From contig SCRU01000003.1 of NCBI GenBank assembly GCA_004323695.1, positions 1-43,359 of the forward strand: a DNA stretch of 43,359 bases, read 5' to 3'. The first letter of the stretch is position 1, and the number at the start of each line of letters is the position of its first letter. Shown in pieces: positions 1-8,091 of this stretch. The stretch is from Burkholderiaceae bacterium (GTDB lineage: Bacteria > Pseudomonadota > Gammaproteobacteria > Burkholderiales > Burkholderiaceae_C). The position numbers were made by a program, and so were the translations under genes. The notes below the pieces were generated by a model that was not told the origin of the DNA, searched no databases, and worked only from the letters and a program-made list of their open reading frames with translations.

Positions 1-6
1 ATAAAG

Positions 7-82
7 TGGTGGGTTCTGAGAGATTCGAACTCTCGACCTACGGATTAAGAGTCCGCTGCTCTACCAGCTGAGCTAAGAACCC
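7..82 (-). tRNA. tRNA-Lys (anticodon CTT)
   Basis: Read on the minus strand, the 76 nt fold as a cloverleaf: acceptor GGGTTCT paired with AGAACCC, D-arm TAGCTCAGCTGGTAGAGCA, anticodon loop CTCTTAA giving anticodon CTT (lysine, AAG codons), T-arm with GTTCGAATC, discriminator A and an encoded CCA at 7-9. It lies 21 nt downstream of the tRNA-Ala gene on the same strand, so both are probably processed from one transcript starting near position 224. Confidence 0.95.
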
Positions 83-103
83 ACTTTTGACTAAACGTTG
101 TTG

Positions 104-179
104 TGGTGGAGAGGAGGAGGATCGAACTCCCGACCTCTGCATTGCGAACGCAGCGCTCTCCCAGCTGAGCTACCCCCCC
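104..179 (-). tRNA. tRNA-Ala (anticodon CGC)
   Basis: Cloverleaf on the minus strand. The 5' acceptor strand is seven consecutive G, pairing with CCTCTCC through two G-U pairs. The D-arm is TAGCTCAGCTGGGAGAGC, the anticodon loop TTCGCAA (anticodon CGC, alanine GCG codons), the T-loop TTCGATC, and CCA is encoded at 104-106. The CGC isoacceptor suits a GC-rich genome that uses GCG heavily. It is the first tRNA of a two-tRNA unit downstream of guaC. Confidence 0.95.
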
Positions 180-230
180 ACAACGGATGGTGTCCGGCAA
201 CCTTGCGGTCCGCCTGATTTCCAGAGCGTC

Positions 231-236
231 ATTATA
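231..236 (-). promoter_or_regulatory. -10 box of the tRNA-Ala/tRNA-Lys unit
   Basis: A perfect TATAAT on the minus strand in the gap between the guaC stop and tRNA-Ala. The predicted start is about 45 nt before the mature tRNA-Ala 5' end, a normal leader for a tRNA transcript. No good -35 match is visible 16-18 nt upstream, so the call rests on the -10 box and position. Confidence 0.5.
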
Positions 237-269
237 TGCGGCAAGTCCGGCCGGTTGATCCGGGCCCGG

Positions 270-1247
270 TCACATCAGCAGATGCTCGCCCGCATTGTCG
301 CCGCCCAGGATCACGTAGTTCACCTTGCGGATGTCCAGCAGGCGCTTGCCGCCCGCGTAGCTGATGGAGCTTTGCACGTCTTCCTCCATCTCGCGCAGCG
401 TGTCGGCGAGGGGGCCCTTGATCGGCTCCAGAATGCGCTTGCCCTCCACATGCTTGTATTCGCCCTTGTTGAAGTCGCTGGCCGAGCCGTAATATTCCTT
501 GTAGCGCTTGCCGCCTTCTTCCACCGTCTGTCCCGGGCTCTCCTCGTGGCCGGCCAGCATCGAGCCGATCATGACCATGGTCGCGCCGAAGCGGATCGAC
601 TTGGCGATATCGCCGTGCTCGCGGATGCCGCCGTCGGCAATGATGGGCTTGGTCGCCACGCGCGCGCACCACTTGAGCGCCGAAAGTTGCCAGCCGCCGG
701 TGCCAAAACCGGTCTTGAGTTTGGTGATGCAAACCTTGCCGGGGCCGATGCCGACCTTGGTGGCGTCCGCGCCCCAGTTTTCCAGGTCGATGATGGCCTC
801 GGGCGTGCCCACGTTGCCCGCGATCACGAAGGCCGCCGGCAGCTTGTCCTTGAGGTAGCCGATCATGTTTTTCACGCTGTCGGCGTGGCCATGCGCGATG
901 TCGATGGTGATGTAGTCCGGCGCCAGTCTGGCGGCCACCAATCGGTCCACAGTCTCGTAATCGGGCTTTTTCACGCCCAGCGAAATCGAGGCATAAACCC
1001 CGCGGGCCATCATGTCCCGGACGAACTGCACGTTGTCCAGATCGAACCGGTGCATCACGTAGAAGTAGCCGTTTTGCGCCAGCCAGGTGCAGATGGCCTC
1101 GTTCACCACCGTTTTCATGTTCGCCGGGACCACCGGAAGGCGAAAGCGGCGCCCGCCCAACTCCACCGAGGCGTCGCACTCGGCGCGGCTTTCCACGCGG
1201 CATTTGCGCGGCAACAACAGAACGTTGTCGTAGTCGAAGATTTCCAT
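270..1247 (-). CDS. guaC: GMP reductase
   Basis: GMP reductase converts GMP to IMP and ammonia with NADPH, returning guanine nucleotides to the purine pool in the cytosol. The 325-residue protein is an IMPDH/GMPR TIM barrel: N-terminal [15 protein letters not shown], the IAHGH phosphate region near 118-121, the loop [11 protein letters not shown] with catalytic Cys at about 173, and [16 protein letters not shown]. No CBS-domain insert is present, which separates it from IMP dehydrogenase. Length and sequence fit the shorter type-2 GuaC group better than the roughly 347-residue E. coli type. ATG at 1247 is the natural N-terminus. It follows the secreted-protein gene on the same strand but a terminator lies between, so it probably has its own promoter. 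Confidence 0.96.
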   Translation of the reverse strand: MEIFDYDNVLLLPRKCRVESRAECDASVELGGRRFRLPVVPANMKTVVNEAICTWLAQNGYFYVMHRFDLDNVQFVRDMMARGVYASISLGVKKPDYETVDRLVAARLAPDYITIDIAHGHADSVKNMIGYLKDKLPAAFVIAGNVGTPEAIIDLENWGADATKVGIGPGKVCITKLKTGFGTGGWQLSALKWCARVATKPIIADGGIREHGDIAKSIRFGATMVMIGSMLAGHEESPGQTVEEGGKRYKEYYGSASDFNKGEYKHVEGKRILEPIKGPLADTLREMEEDVQSSISYAGGKRLLDIRKVNYVILGGDNAGEHLLM

Positions 1248-1339
1248 GGTGTCCAGGCTCCAGAATAGTCCAAAAAAGACGATTGAGCGCTTGGACTGGA
1301 GCCGGTGCTGTTGGCGAGCGCAACCGGGCGCCGGGCAAC

Positions 1340-1371
1340 AAAAAACCGGGTCGCAATAGCTTGGGCCCGGT
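1340..1371 (-). terminator. Rho-independent terminator after the secreted CxxC gene
   Basis: On the minus strand a 6-bp stem ACCGGG/CCCGGT (1371-1366 with 1350-1345) with a 15-nt loop runs straight into six T. It starts 27 nt past the stop of the upstream gene (1399) and separates it from guaC. The stem is short and the loop large, so efficiency may be moderate. Confidence 0.6.
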
Positions 1372-1398
1372 GCCTGATTCTACTGGTTTTCGCCGATA

Positions 1399-2109
1399 TC
1401 AGTCGCCGGGCTCGCAACGCGACTGGGCGGCAGCCAGCACATGTCCTTGCGCGTCCTGCACCCAACCCACCACGCGCAGGTGCTTCGGATCGGCGTCGGG
1501 CGGAATCTGCATGGGACGGGACTCCTCCAAACGGGTTTGCTCATCGTTTGATAGCGTGCTATTGTTATTCCATAAGGACTGAAGCGAGTTTCTGACCAGA
1601 TTTCGCGGCACCGGCGTGCCCTCCACGCCCTTGGGTACCGTCTCCACCAGCAACAGCCAGGCCGTCCAGGGTCCGCTGCCCGCTGGTATCACGGGCGCCG
1701 GCTTGATCCGGATGGACGTACCGATGTAGTTGTTGATCGACACGCCGTGCGCCACGCGCAGCGGCAGCGCCGCCGCGCCGGACCCGGTGACGCGCGTGGT
1801 GATCGTCAGCGTCTGTTTGGGGGCACTGCGGTCCAGGGCTTTCAGCCGGGAGAGGGCGTCGCGCGTGGCGGCAGCCGACAGCGGGGCGTCGTCGCCGCGG
1901 TCGGAAGGCACGATCCAGTCGATCGCCAGTTGATCGTCGCCGACCTTGGGCGTGGCCGCATCGCTCCAGCAGGACGCGCAGTCGGCGTTGATGAAGCGCT
2001 CGACCAGCGCGACGGGGGCGCGCACGCCGTCGCTGGTGCAAATCGACTGGGCGTGCGCCAGGGGCAGCGCGCTCGCGGCAAGGCAAAACAGATAGGCGGC
2101 AGTTTTCAT
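1399..2109 (-). CDS. secreted protein with a CxxC motif, function unknown
   Basis: A 236-residue protein with a clear Sec signal peptide (MKTAAYLFCLAASALPLAHA, cleavage after AHA), so periplasmic or exported. After it comes ALVERFINADCASCW. The CxxC and its setting recall the start of DUF1223/thioredoxin-like proteins, but the rest was not recognised. Two further Cys (ICTSD near the N-terminus, SRCEPGD at the end) could pair. An upstream in-frame ATG at 2133 would abut the uvrD start and place eight extra residues before the signal peptide; ATG at 2109 is preferred. The gene is divergent from uvrD. Around residues 174-189 it carries an A/T-rich patch (SLWNNNSTLSNDE). Homologues appear common in Burkholderiales but no function is asserted. 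Confidence 0.75.
   Translation of the reverse strand: MKTAAYLFCLAASALPLAHAQSICTSDGVRAPVALVERFINADCASCWSDAATPKVGDDQLAIDWIVPSDRGDDAPLSAAATRDALSRLKALDRSAPKQTLTITTRVTGSGAAALPLRVAHGVSINNYIGTSIRIKPAPVIPAGSGPWTAWLLLVETVPKGVEGTPVPRNLVRNSLQSLWNNNSTLSNDEQTRLEESRPMQIPPDADPKHLRVVGWVQDAQGHVLAAAQSRCEPGD
1541..1586. repeat. A/T-rich patch with ATAGC-gt-GCTAT palindrome
   Basis: Inside the secreted-protein gene, 1551-1562 reads ATAGCGTGCTAT, followed by TGTTATT. The stretch is clearly A/T-richer than both flanks. GCTATTGTT (1558-1566) matches the core of the patch in the sulfurtransferase gene at 29846. The frame is kept open. See the finding on the patch family. Confidence 0.4.
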
Positions 2110-2121
2110 CTGGGGGCTTTC

Positions 2122-2127
2122 TACAAT
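2122..2127 (+). promoter_or_regulatory. -10 box of uvrD, probably leaderless
   Basis: TACAAT lies 6 nt before the uvrD ATG (2134), so transcription should start at or next to the start codon. No Shine-Dalgarno is seen in the gap. No convincing -35 box is visible. Confidence 0.45.
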
Positions 2128-2133
2128 CGCCAT

Positions 2134-4524
2134 ATGTTCTCAGAAAATGCACGAACCGGTGCGCCGGATTCCCCGCTGCTGGCCCATCTCAACCCGCAGC
2201 AACTCGCGGCCGTGACGCTGCCGAACGAGCATGCGCTGATCCTCGCCGGGGCCGGTTCGGGCAAGACGCGCGTGCTCACCACCCGCATCGCCTGGCTGCT
2301 GCAGACCGGGCAGGTCTCGCCCGGCGGCGTGCTGGCCGTGACCTTTACCAACAAGGCCGCCAAGGAAATGATGACCCGCCTGTCCAGCATGCTGCCGGTG
2401 AATGTGCGCGGCATGTGGATCGGCACCTTTCACGGGCTGTGCAACCGCTTTTTGCGCGCGCACCACAAGCTCGCCAATTTGCCGCCAAGCTTCCAGATCC
2501 TCGATACGCAGGACCAGCTCAGCGCCATCAAACGCCTGATGAAGCAGTTCAACGTGGACGACGAGCGCTTTCCGCCGAAGCAGACGCAGTGGTTCATCGC
2601 GGGCTGCAAGGAAGACGGCCTGCGTCCCAACATGGTCGAGGCGCGCGACGAAGAAACGCGCAAGAAGATCGAGATTTACCAGCTCTACGAGGAGCAGTGT
2701 CAGCGCGAAGGCGTGGTCGATTTCGGCGAACTGATGCTGCGCTCCTACGAGCTGCTGCGTGACAACGATCCGATTCGCGAGCATTACCAGCGGCGCTTTC
2801 GCCACATCCTGATCGACGAATTCCAGGACACCAACAAGCTGCAGTACGCCTGGATCAAGATGCTGGCGGGCGAACACAGCAGCGTGCTGGCGGTGGGCGA
2901 CGACGACCAGAGCATCTACGCGTTTCGCGGTGCACGGGTCGGCAACATGGCCGACTTTGTGCGTGAATTTTCCGTCAAGCACCAGATCAAGCTGGAGCAG
3001 AACTACCGCAGCTACAGCAATATCCTGGACTCCGCCAACGAACTGATCAGCCACAACAGAAAGCGCCTGGGCAAAAACCTGCGTACCGACCAGGGGCCGG
3101 GCGAGCCGGTGCGCGTGTTCGAGGCCACCAGCGATTTCGCCGAGGCGCAGTGGATGGTCGACGAGATGCGCCAGCTGGTGCGCGGCGAGGGCACCGACGC
3201 CGGAGTTGCGCGCCACGAAATTGCCGTGCTGTACCGCAGCAACGCGCAAAGCCGGGTCATCGAAACGGCGCTGTTCAACGCCGGCGTGCCATACCGCGTT
3301 TACGGCGGCCTGCGTTTTTTCGAGCGCGCCGAGATCAAGCATGCGCTGGCTTATTTGCGCCTGCTGGAGAACCCGCGTGACGACACCAGCTTCATGCGCG
3401 TCGTCAACTTTCCGCCGCGCGGCATTGGCGCGCGCAGCATCGAGCAATTGCAGGACGCCGCGCGCAGCGCTGGCTGCTCGCTCAGTGATGCCGTCAGCAC
3501 GGTGAGCGGCAAGGCCGGCGCGAACCTGGGCGCATTCGTGGCCAAGATCGACGTGCTGCGCGAGCAGACGGCGGGGCTCACGCTGCGCGAAATCATCGAG
3601 CAGGTGCTCGATATGAGCGGCCTGATCGACCACTACAAGACCGAGCGCGAAGGCGCGGACCGCATCGAGAATCTGGAAGAATTGGTCAACGCGGCCGAGA
3701 GCTTTGTGTCGCAGGAGGGCTTCGGCCGAGATGCGGTCGCGCTGCCGGTGGATGAGTTGGGGCACGCGCTGACGCAGAGCCCGGTCAGCCAGGGGCTGGA
3801 TCCCGACCGGCCTGTGGCGGACCTGCCGCCCGATGCCGACACGGGCGAGACGCTGTCACCACTGGTCGCTTTCCTGACCCACGCTGCCCTGGAATCGGGC
3901 GACAACCAGGCGCAGGCGGGGCAGGACGCGGTGCAACTGATGACCGTACACTCGGCCAAGGGACTGGAGTTTGACTGCGTGTTCATCACGGGTCTGGAGG
4001 AAGGATTATTCCCCCACGAAAATTCCATGAGCGATCAGGATGGTCTGGAAGAAGAGCGCCGCCTGATGTATGTGGCGATCACGCGGGCCCGGAAGCGGCT
4101 GTACCTGAGCCATTCGCAAACGCGCATGCTGCACGGCCAGACCCGCTACAACCCCAGGAGCCGGTTTTTTGATGAGATGCCAGAGGCAACACTGAAGTGG
4201 TTGACGCCCAAAAACCAGGGCTTCGGCTCCGGGGTGGCTATTGGTTCAGGAGCATATACTCTTGATCCGTCAAGGGCTGGAAGTGGTATTGATGAGGAAT
4301 ATTCGCGCCTGACAGGGCGCTACGCGAGTCCGCCCGTGCCGGCGCAAAAGGCCGCCCCCTCGCACGGTCTGCGGCTGGGGCTGCAGGTGTTTCACACCAA
4401 GTTCGGTGAAGGCACCGTGATCACGCTGGAAGGCGTGGGCGACGACGCGCGCGCGCAGATCAACTTTCCGCGCCACGGGGTCAAGTGGCTGGCGCTGAGT
4501 GTGGCCAAACTGGTGCCGGTGTAG
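2134..4524 (+). CDS. uvrD: UvrD/PcrA-family DNA helicase II
   Basis: SF1A 3'-5' DNA helicase that unwinds DNA in nucleotide excision repair and mismatch repair and clears RecA or stalled polymerase from DNA. The 796-residue protein has the Q-motif LNPQQLAAV (19-27), Walker A AGAGSGKT (38-45), motif Ia VTFTNKAAKEM, Walker B LIDEFQDTN (Asp228-Glu229), motif III VGDDDQSIYAFRGA, motif IV QNYRS, motif V TVHSAKGLEFD and motif VI EERRLMYVAITRA. It ends in the Tudor-like domain (HTKFGEGTVITLEG) that binds RNA polymerase in PcrA/UvrD. The frame continues upstream of 2134 but that part is unrelated to helicases; MFSENART is the natural start. A locally A/T-rich stretch falls in the linker before the Tudor domain (residues about 699-724). 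Confidence 0.96.
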   Translation: MFSENARTGAPDSPLLAHLNPQQLAAVTLPNEHALILAGAGSGKTRVLTTRIAWLLQTGQVSPGGVLAVTFTNKAAKEMMTRLSSMLPVNVRGMWIGTFHGLCNRFLRAHHKLANLPPSFQILDTQDQLSAIKRLMKQFNVDDERFPPKQTQWFIAGCKEDGLRPNMVEARDEETRKKIEIYQLYEEQCQREGVVDFGELMLRSYELLRDNDPIREHYQRRFRHILIDEFQDTNKLQYAWIKMLAGEHSSVLAVGDDDQSIYAFRGARVGNMADFVREFSVKHQIKLEQNYRSYSNILDSANELISHNRKRLGKNLRTDQGPGEPVRVFEATSDFAEAQWMVDEMRQLVRGEGTDAGVARHEIAVLYRSNAQSRVIETALFNAGVPYRVYGGLRFFERAEIKHALAYLRLLENPRDDTSFMRVVNFPPRGIGARSIEQLQDAARSAGCSLSDAVSTVSGKAGANLGAFVAKIDVLREQTAGLTLREIIEQVLDMSGLIDHYKTEREGADRIENLEELVNAAESFVSQEGFGRDAVALPVDELGHALTQSPVSQGLDPDRPVADLPPDADTGETLSPLVAFLTHAALESGDNQAQAGQDAVQLMTVHSAKGLEFDCVFITGLEEGLFPHENSMSDQDGLEEERRLMYVAITRARKRLYLSHSQTRMLHGQTRYNPRSRFFDEMPEATLKWLTPKNQGFGSGVAIGSGAYTLDPSRAGSGIDEEYSRLTGRYASPPVPAQKAAPSHGLRLGLQVFHTKFGEGTVITLEGVGDDARAQINFPRHGVKWLALSVAKLVPV
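4232..4308. repeat. A/T-rich patch in the uvrD C-terminal linker
   Basis: GCTATTGGTTCAGGAG (4237-4252) matches GCTATTGTTTCAGTAG in the sulfurtransferase gene (29846-29861) at 14 of 16 positions. The two genes are unrelated and read it on opposite coding strands. Codons here (ATT, GGT, TCA, GGA, GCA, TAT, ACT, CTT) differ sharply from the G/C-ending codons around them. It encodes a flexible Gly/Ser-rich linker, so reading is not disturbed. Confidence 0.45.
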
Positions 4525-4566
4525 CCGCGGTTCGGCGTTGCGCGATGTCTGGCGGCGCGGCGGGGC

Positions 4567-5337
4567 CTACAGGCCCGGGCTGCAGTGCATGATGCCGCCG
4601 TCCGCAAAGATCGTGGTGGCCGTCATGTAGCTCGCGCCATCGCTCGCGAGGAACGCCACCAGGCTGGCGATTTCCTCGGGGCGTGCCATGCGGCCCAGCG
4701 GAATCGCGGCGTCGAGCTTTTGCAGCAGCGCCGGGTCGTTCATGGTGGACGTGTTGATCGGCGTCGCGACGGCGCCAGGGCCGACGCCGACGACCAGGAT
4801 CCCGTGCGGCGCCAGTTCGACGCCCGCGGTGCGTGTGAGCATGCGCATCCCGCCCTTGGACAGGCAGTAGGCGGTATTGCCGGGCATGGGCCAGTCCTCG
4901 TGCACGGAGCTGATGTTGATGATGCGCCCGCCGCCGCCCTGCTTGATCATCTGCTGCGCGGCGAGCTGGGTGCCAAAGAACGCGCTCTTGAGGTTGATGG
5001 CCAGCACCTTGTCGTATTGCGCCTCGGAGGTATCCAGCACCGAGGTACGCGTCTCGACGCCGGCGTTGTTCACCATGACATCAACGCGTCCGAACGCCTG
5101 CACGGTGGCGGTGACCAGGCGCTGCAGGTCGGCGACCTTGCTCACGTCGGCTTCCACCCCGATGACCAGATCTCCCAATGCGCTCACCTGCTTTTCCAGC
5201 GCCTCGGTGGCATCGGGGTTCGCGACGTAGTCGATGGCGATGTTGGCGCCCTGGCGGGCGAGTTCCAGCACGATGGCGAGGCCAATGCCGCTGTTGCCGC
5301 CGGTGACGATGGCGACCTTACCTTTGAGATTCATCAC
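4567..5337 (-). CDS. SDR-family dehydrogenase (glucose 1-dehydrogenase-like)
   Basis: Classical short-chain dehydrogenase of 256 residues: cofactor loop TGGNSGIG (12-19), NNAG (90-93), and catalytic Ser about 143, Tyr157 and Lys161 (YCLSK). The PG-AVATPIN loop and the C-terminal FADGG are typical of glucose/3-oxoacyl reductase-like SDRs that act on sugars or polyols with NAD(P). Exact substrate cannot be read. It is the last gene of the 4.6-12.8 kb operon, its start overlapping the MFS gene by 20 nt. A good SD (ACGGAG) precedes the ATG; a second ATG follows immediately. Context suggests it acts on the sugar or oxidised sugar handled by the glycosidases and the GMC enzyme. Converges on uvrD. 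Confidence 0.85.
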   Translation of the reverse strand: MMNLKGKVAIVTGGNSGIGLAIVLELARQGANIAIDYVANPDATEALEKQVSALGDLVIGVEADVSKVADLQRLVTATVQAFGRVDVMVNNAGVETRTSVLDTSEAQYDKVLAINLKSAFFGTQLAAQQMIKQGGGGRIINISSVHEDWPMPGNTAYCLSKGGMRMLTRTAGVELAPHGILVVGVGPGAVATPINTSTMNDPALLQKLDAAIPLGRMARPEEIASLVAFLASDGASYMTATTIFADGGIMHCSPGL

Positions 5338-6550
5338 GTTTCTCCGTAAATGATGATGGTTGACGGCGGGCGACGAGCGCGGCGATCAGGGCGAGCGCCA
5401 CGGCGACGACGCTGGTTCCGCCATAGATCGTACCCAGACCCCAACCCAGCTGCGCCTGCAAGGGACCGACGCCGAAGGCCGCGATGCCGTAGCCGATCTG
5501 GTAGAACGCGATCAATAAACCCGCCACCGACGCGGCGATGGTCTTGAGCTGCGCCTGCCCAAAGCTGATGACCAGCGGCAGCAGCGCCGAACAACCCAGG
5601 CCGCCCAGGGCAAAGGCCAGTATACCGAGGGTCTGGTGGGTGGGCCCAAGGCAGCCGGTTACGATGAAACCAGCCGCCAGCAACAGGGGCAGGAACTGGC
5701 AGACGGTGCGTTCGGGAAGCCATTTTTCGATCACCGCAAACAGGATGCGCCCCGCCGTCACCATACCCCAGAAAACGGCCAGCGCGAGCGAGGCCTGCGC
5801 CGTGCTCGCGTGCAGTTGCCGGGCCATGTAGATTGAAGCCCAGTTGCCGTTCATCGTTTCGCACACACCATACAGCAGCGCGAACGCGGCAAATACCCAG
5901 AACTGCGGCGGGAGTCCGGGGCGCTTGTGCCTCGTCTCGTCTTCGCTAGCCTGCGGGCGCAGGTTCAATGCAAGCCGCGCGCTGAAAGCGAGCAAGCCCA
6001 GGATCAGCGCGCCGACGACTACCGGCAGCCCCCACCAGGCGCCCAGGCCGATGAACAGCGTGACCAGTACCGGGGCGAGGGCGGTCCCTGACCCCAGCAG
6101 CGCGTTCAACACCAGCAATGCCGTGTCTGTCCGGCGCGGGAAGAACGCCGCGGCGAACGTGTTGAGCGTGGGCACTGTCAGGCCGAAACCGGCGCCCAGG
6201 CAGCCGGTGGCGACCAGCAATACACCATAAGCCATGGTCTGGTCCTGCATGACCGCCTGGCTGGCAACGAGCAACGCCATCGCCAGCAGATTCGCGGCGA
6301 GCCCCAGCAGGTAAATGTGCCTGGCCGCGAGACGCCGGCTCAAGCCTGCGCCCAGCAGTGATGAAACAATGGCTGCGATCGCTTGCGGCACAAACATCCC
6401 GCCGTATTGGGTGCCGGACAGGCCGTATTGGCCGGCGCTGGTGAAGACGCTGCTCGCGGCCGGGAATGTCACCAGGGCAACGCCCTGAATCAGGCCGGCG
6501 CCGTAGATGGCGAAAATTTCGTCCCGACGGGCCAGGCCGCGGCCCGTCAT
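5318..6550 (-). CDS. MFS transporter
   Basis: A 410-residue membrane protein with about twelve hydrophobic segments in two halves, separated by a charged loop (PQASEDETRHKRPGLPP) near residue 205, as in the major facilitator superfamily. The overall look resembles FucP/YbjJ-like members, but no substrate motif is evident. Start ATG at 6550 overlaps the GMC stop as ATGA, and its 3' end overlaps the SDR start, so translation is likely coupled on both sides. In this operon it probably moves the sugar substrate or product across the inner membrane. Direction of transport is unknown. Confidence 0.85.
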   Translation of the reverse strand: MTGRGLARRDEIFAIYGAGLIQGVALVTFPAASSVFTSAGQYGLSGTQYGGMFVPQAIAAIVSSLLGAGLSRRLAARHIYLLGLAANLLAMALLVASQAVMQDQTMAYGVLLVATGCLGAGFGLTVPTLNTFAAAFFPRRTDTALLVLNALLGSGTALAPVLVTLFIGLGAWWGLPVVVGALILGLLAFSARLALNLRPQASEDETRHKRPGLPPQFWVFAAFALLYGVCETMNGNWASIYMARQLHASTAQASLALAVFWGMVTAGRILFAVIEKWLPERTVCQFLPLLLAAGFIVTGCLGPTHQTLGILAFALGGLGCSALLPLVISFGQAQLKTIAASVAGLLIAFYQIGYGIAAFGVGPLQAQLGWGLGTIYGGTSVVAVALALIAALVARRQPSSFTEKRDESQR

Positions 6551-8091
6551 GCGAATCTTTGCAGCAGGTGATCTCCCACGCGCAACGCATTCGCGATCGC
6601 GGTCAACGACGGATTCACCGCGCCGATGCTCGGGAAAAAGCTCGTGTCCACCACGTACAGATTGTCAAGCTCATGGGCTTTGCAGTTGACGTCGAGCACC
6701 GAGGTGGCCGGGTCGGTGCCGAAGCGGCAGGTGCCCGACTGGTGCGCCACGCCGGCGATGGGGATGTGCTTTCCCATGTAAAGTGTGTTCGGAATCAGGT
6801 GCGGGTGCATGTCCATGTGTGCCAGCATTTCCTGCAGTTTCTGGCGCAGCCGGTTTGCCGGCTCCACGTTCGTGAACTCGTAATGGAGCTGGATTTCGCC
6901 CCTCGAATTCAGCGTGACGCGGTTTTGCGGCAGCGGCAAGTCCTCGCTGGTCAACCAGAAATCCACGGCATGGCGGGCCATCTGGTCCAGCGCAAAACCG
7001 GGCGCGAATTTCGGCGCGTCCTCCTGGAACATTGGCCCCTGGGACTTGCCGATCATCTGGATATTGCCGAGCGGAAACTCGCAATCCGGTGCGCCGCTGT
7101 AGAAGTCATTGATTGTCAGCGTCTTCTGGAACACGGTCGGATTTTCGCGTCTGGAGAGCGCCACCAGCGCGATCGCGTTGTGAAACATGTAATGGCGGCC
7201 CACCCCATCAGAGCCGTTGGCCAACCCCTGTGGATGCTTTTCATTCGCGGACATCAGAAGCAGCCGTGCGGAATTGGCCGCGCCGCACGACACCACCACG
7301 ATGCTGCCGGCGTATTCCTCGCGCTGGCCGTTGCGCTGCGCGATCACCCGGGTCACCGCGCGTCCGCTCGCGTCGGTCTCGAGCCGCTGGACTTGCGCGT
7401 TTCGCACCAGGGTGACGTTCGGATACGCCAGCGCGGGCCGAACGGCGATGACCTCGGCGTCCGCCTTGGCATGCACCAGGCAGGGATAGCCGTCGCAGGT
7501 GTTGCAGCGGATGCACCGGCTGGACGGCCGGTCGGCCTCGTTCAGCAGAACGCCGCAGGGCGCGTACGACGGCGTGTAGCCGGCGCGCCGCAAACCGTCG
7601 GCAATTTCCGCAATGCGCGGCTCGTGGCTTACGGGGGGGTGTGGGTAGGGCGCGCTGGCCGGAGGATCGGTGGGATCGTCGCCACGCTGGCCATGCACGT
7701 GGTAGAGCTGCTCCGCCTGTGTGTAATAGGGTTCGAGGTCCTCGTAGCGAATCGGCCAGTCAGGTGTCATGCCATCCGCCGTGCGGTGCGCGATGAAGTC
7801 GTGCTGGCGCAGGCGAAACATCGCCGCGCCGAACATCTTGGTCGCTCCGCCAACGAAGTAATGGACGCCGGGCTGGAACGGCATGCCGCTCGAGTCGTAC
7901 CAGGTGTCCCTGGACACGTAGCGGTTGTCCACGAAGACGTCCGACGGCGACCAATTCTCCTTCTCGCGCGGCAGGTAGTCACCCCGCTCCAGAATCAGGA
8001 TGCGTTTGCCCGACGGCGCCAGTTTGAGGGCCAGCGTGCCGCCGCCCGCGCCACTGCCAATGATGATGATGTCGTACTGTTCCGTGCTCAT
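6547..8091 (-). CDS. GMC-family FAD oxidoreductase with a Cys cluster
   Basis: A 514-residue glucose-methanol-choline-fold flavoprotein: FAD motif IIGSGAGGG (10-18), ILERGDYL, FAD-binding GGATKMFGAAMFR, and at the C-terminus HQSGTCRFG and GAVNPSLTAIANALR, where the catalytic His/Asn pair of the family sits. Residues 193-204 read CIRCNTCDGYPC, four Cys in a C-x2-C-x2-C-x4-C array. The catalytic subunit of FAD-glucose dehydrogenase from Burkholderia carries a 3Fe-4S cluster, so an Fe-S site here is possible but unproven. No Tat or Sec signal is seen, and no cytochrome or small-subunit gene is adjacent, so it is probably cytosolic. ATG at 8091 overlaps the glucosidase stop as ATGA; an upstream in-frame ATG (8160) would run into that gene. 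Likely oxidises a sugar or glycoside. Confidence 0.88.
   Translation of the reverse strand: MSTEQYDIIIIGSGAGGGTLALKLAPSGKRILILERGDYLPREKENWSPSDVFVDNRYVSRDTWYDSSGMPFQPGVHYFVGGATKMFGAAMFRLRQHDFIAHRTADGMTPDWPIRYEDLEPYYTQAEQLYHVHGQRGDDPTDPPASAPYPHPPVSHEPRIAEIADGLRRAGYTPSYAPCGVLLNEADRPSSRCIRCNTCDGYPCLVHAKADAEVIAVRPALAYPNVTLVRNAQVQRLETDASGRAVTRVIAQRNGQREEYAGSIVVVSCGAANSARLLLMSANEKHPQGLANGSDGVGRHYMFHNAIALVALSRRENPTVFQKTLTINDFYSGAPDCEFPLGNIQMIGKSQGPMFQEDAPKFAPGFALDQMARHAVDFWLTSEDLPLPQNRVTLNSRGEIQLHYEFTNVEPANRLRQKLQEMLAHMDMHPHLIPNTLYMGKHIPIAGVAHQSGTCRFGTDPATSVLDVNCKAHELDNLYVVDTSFFPSIGAVNPSLTAIANALRVGDHLLQRFA

Noticed and set aside
1747-2133. N-terminal extension of UvrD by 129 codons
   Set aside because: The extra sequence is Arg/Gly-rich, overlaps the divergent secreted-protein gene, and helicase homology begins only after ATG 2134.
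4562-4577. GGGCCT/AGGCCC hairpin as terminator for uvrD
   Set aside because: It lies at the very end of the SDR gene with no T-tract; GC-rich palindromes of this size are common by chance here.
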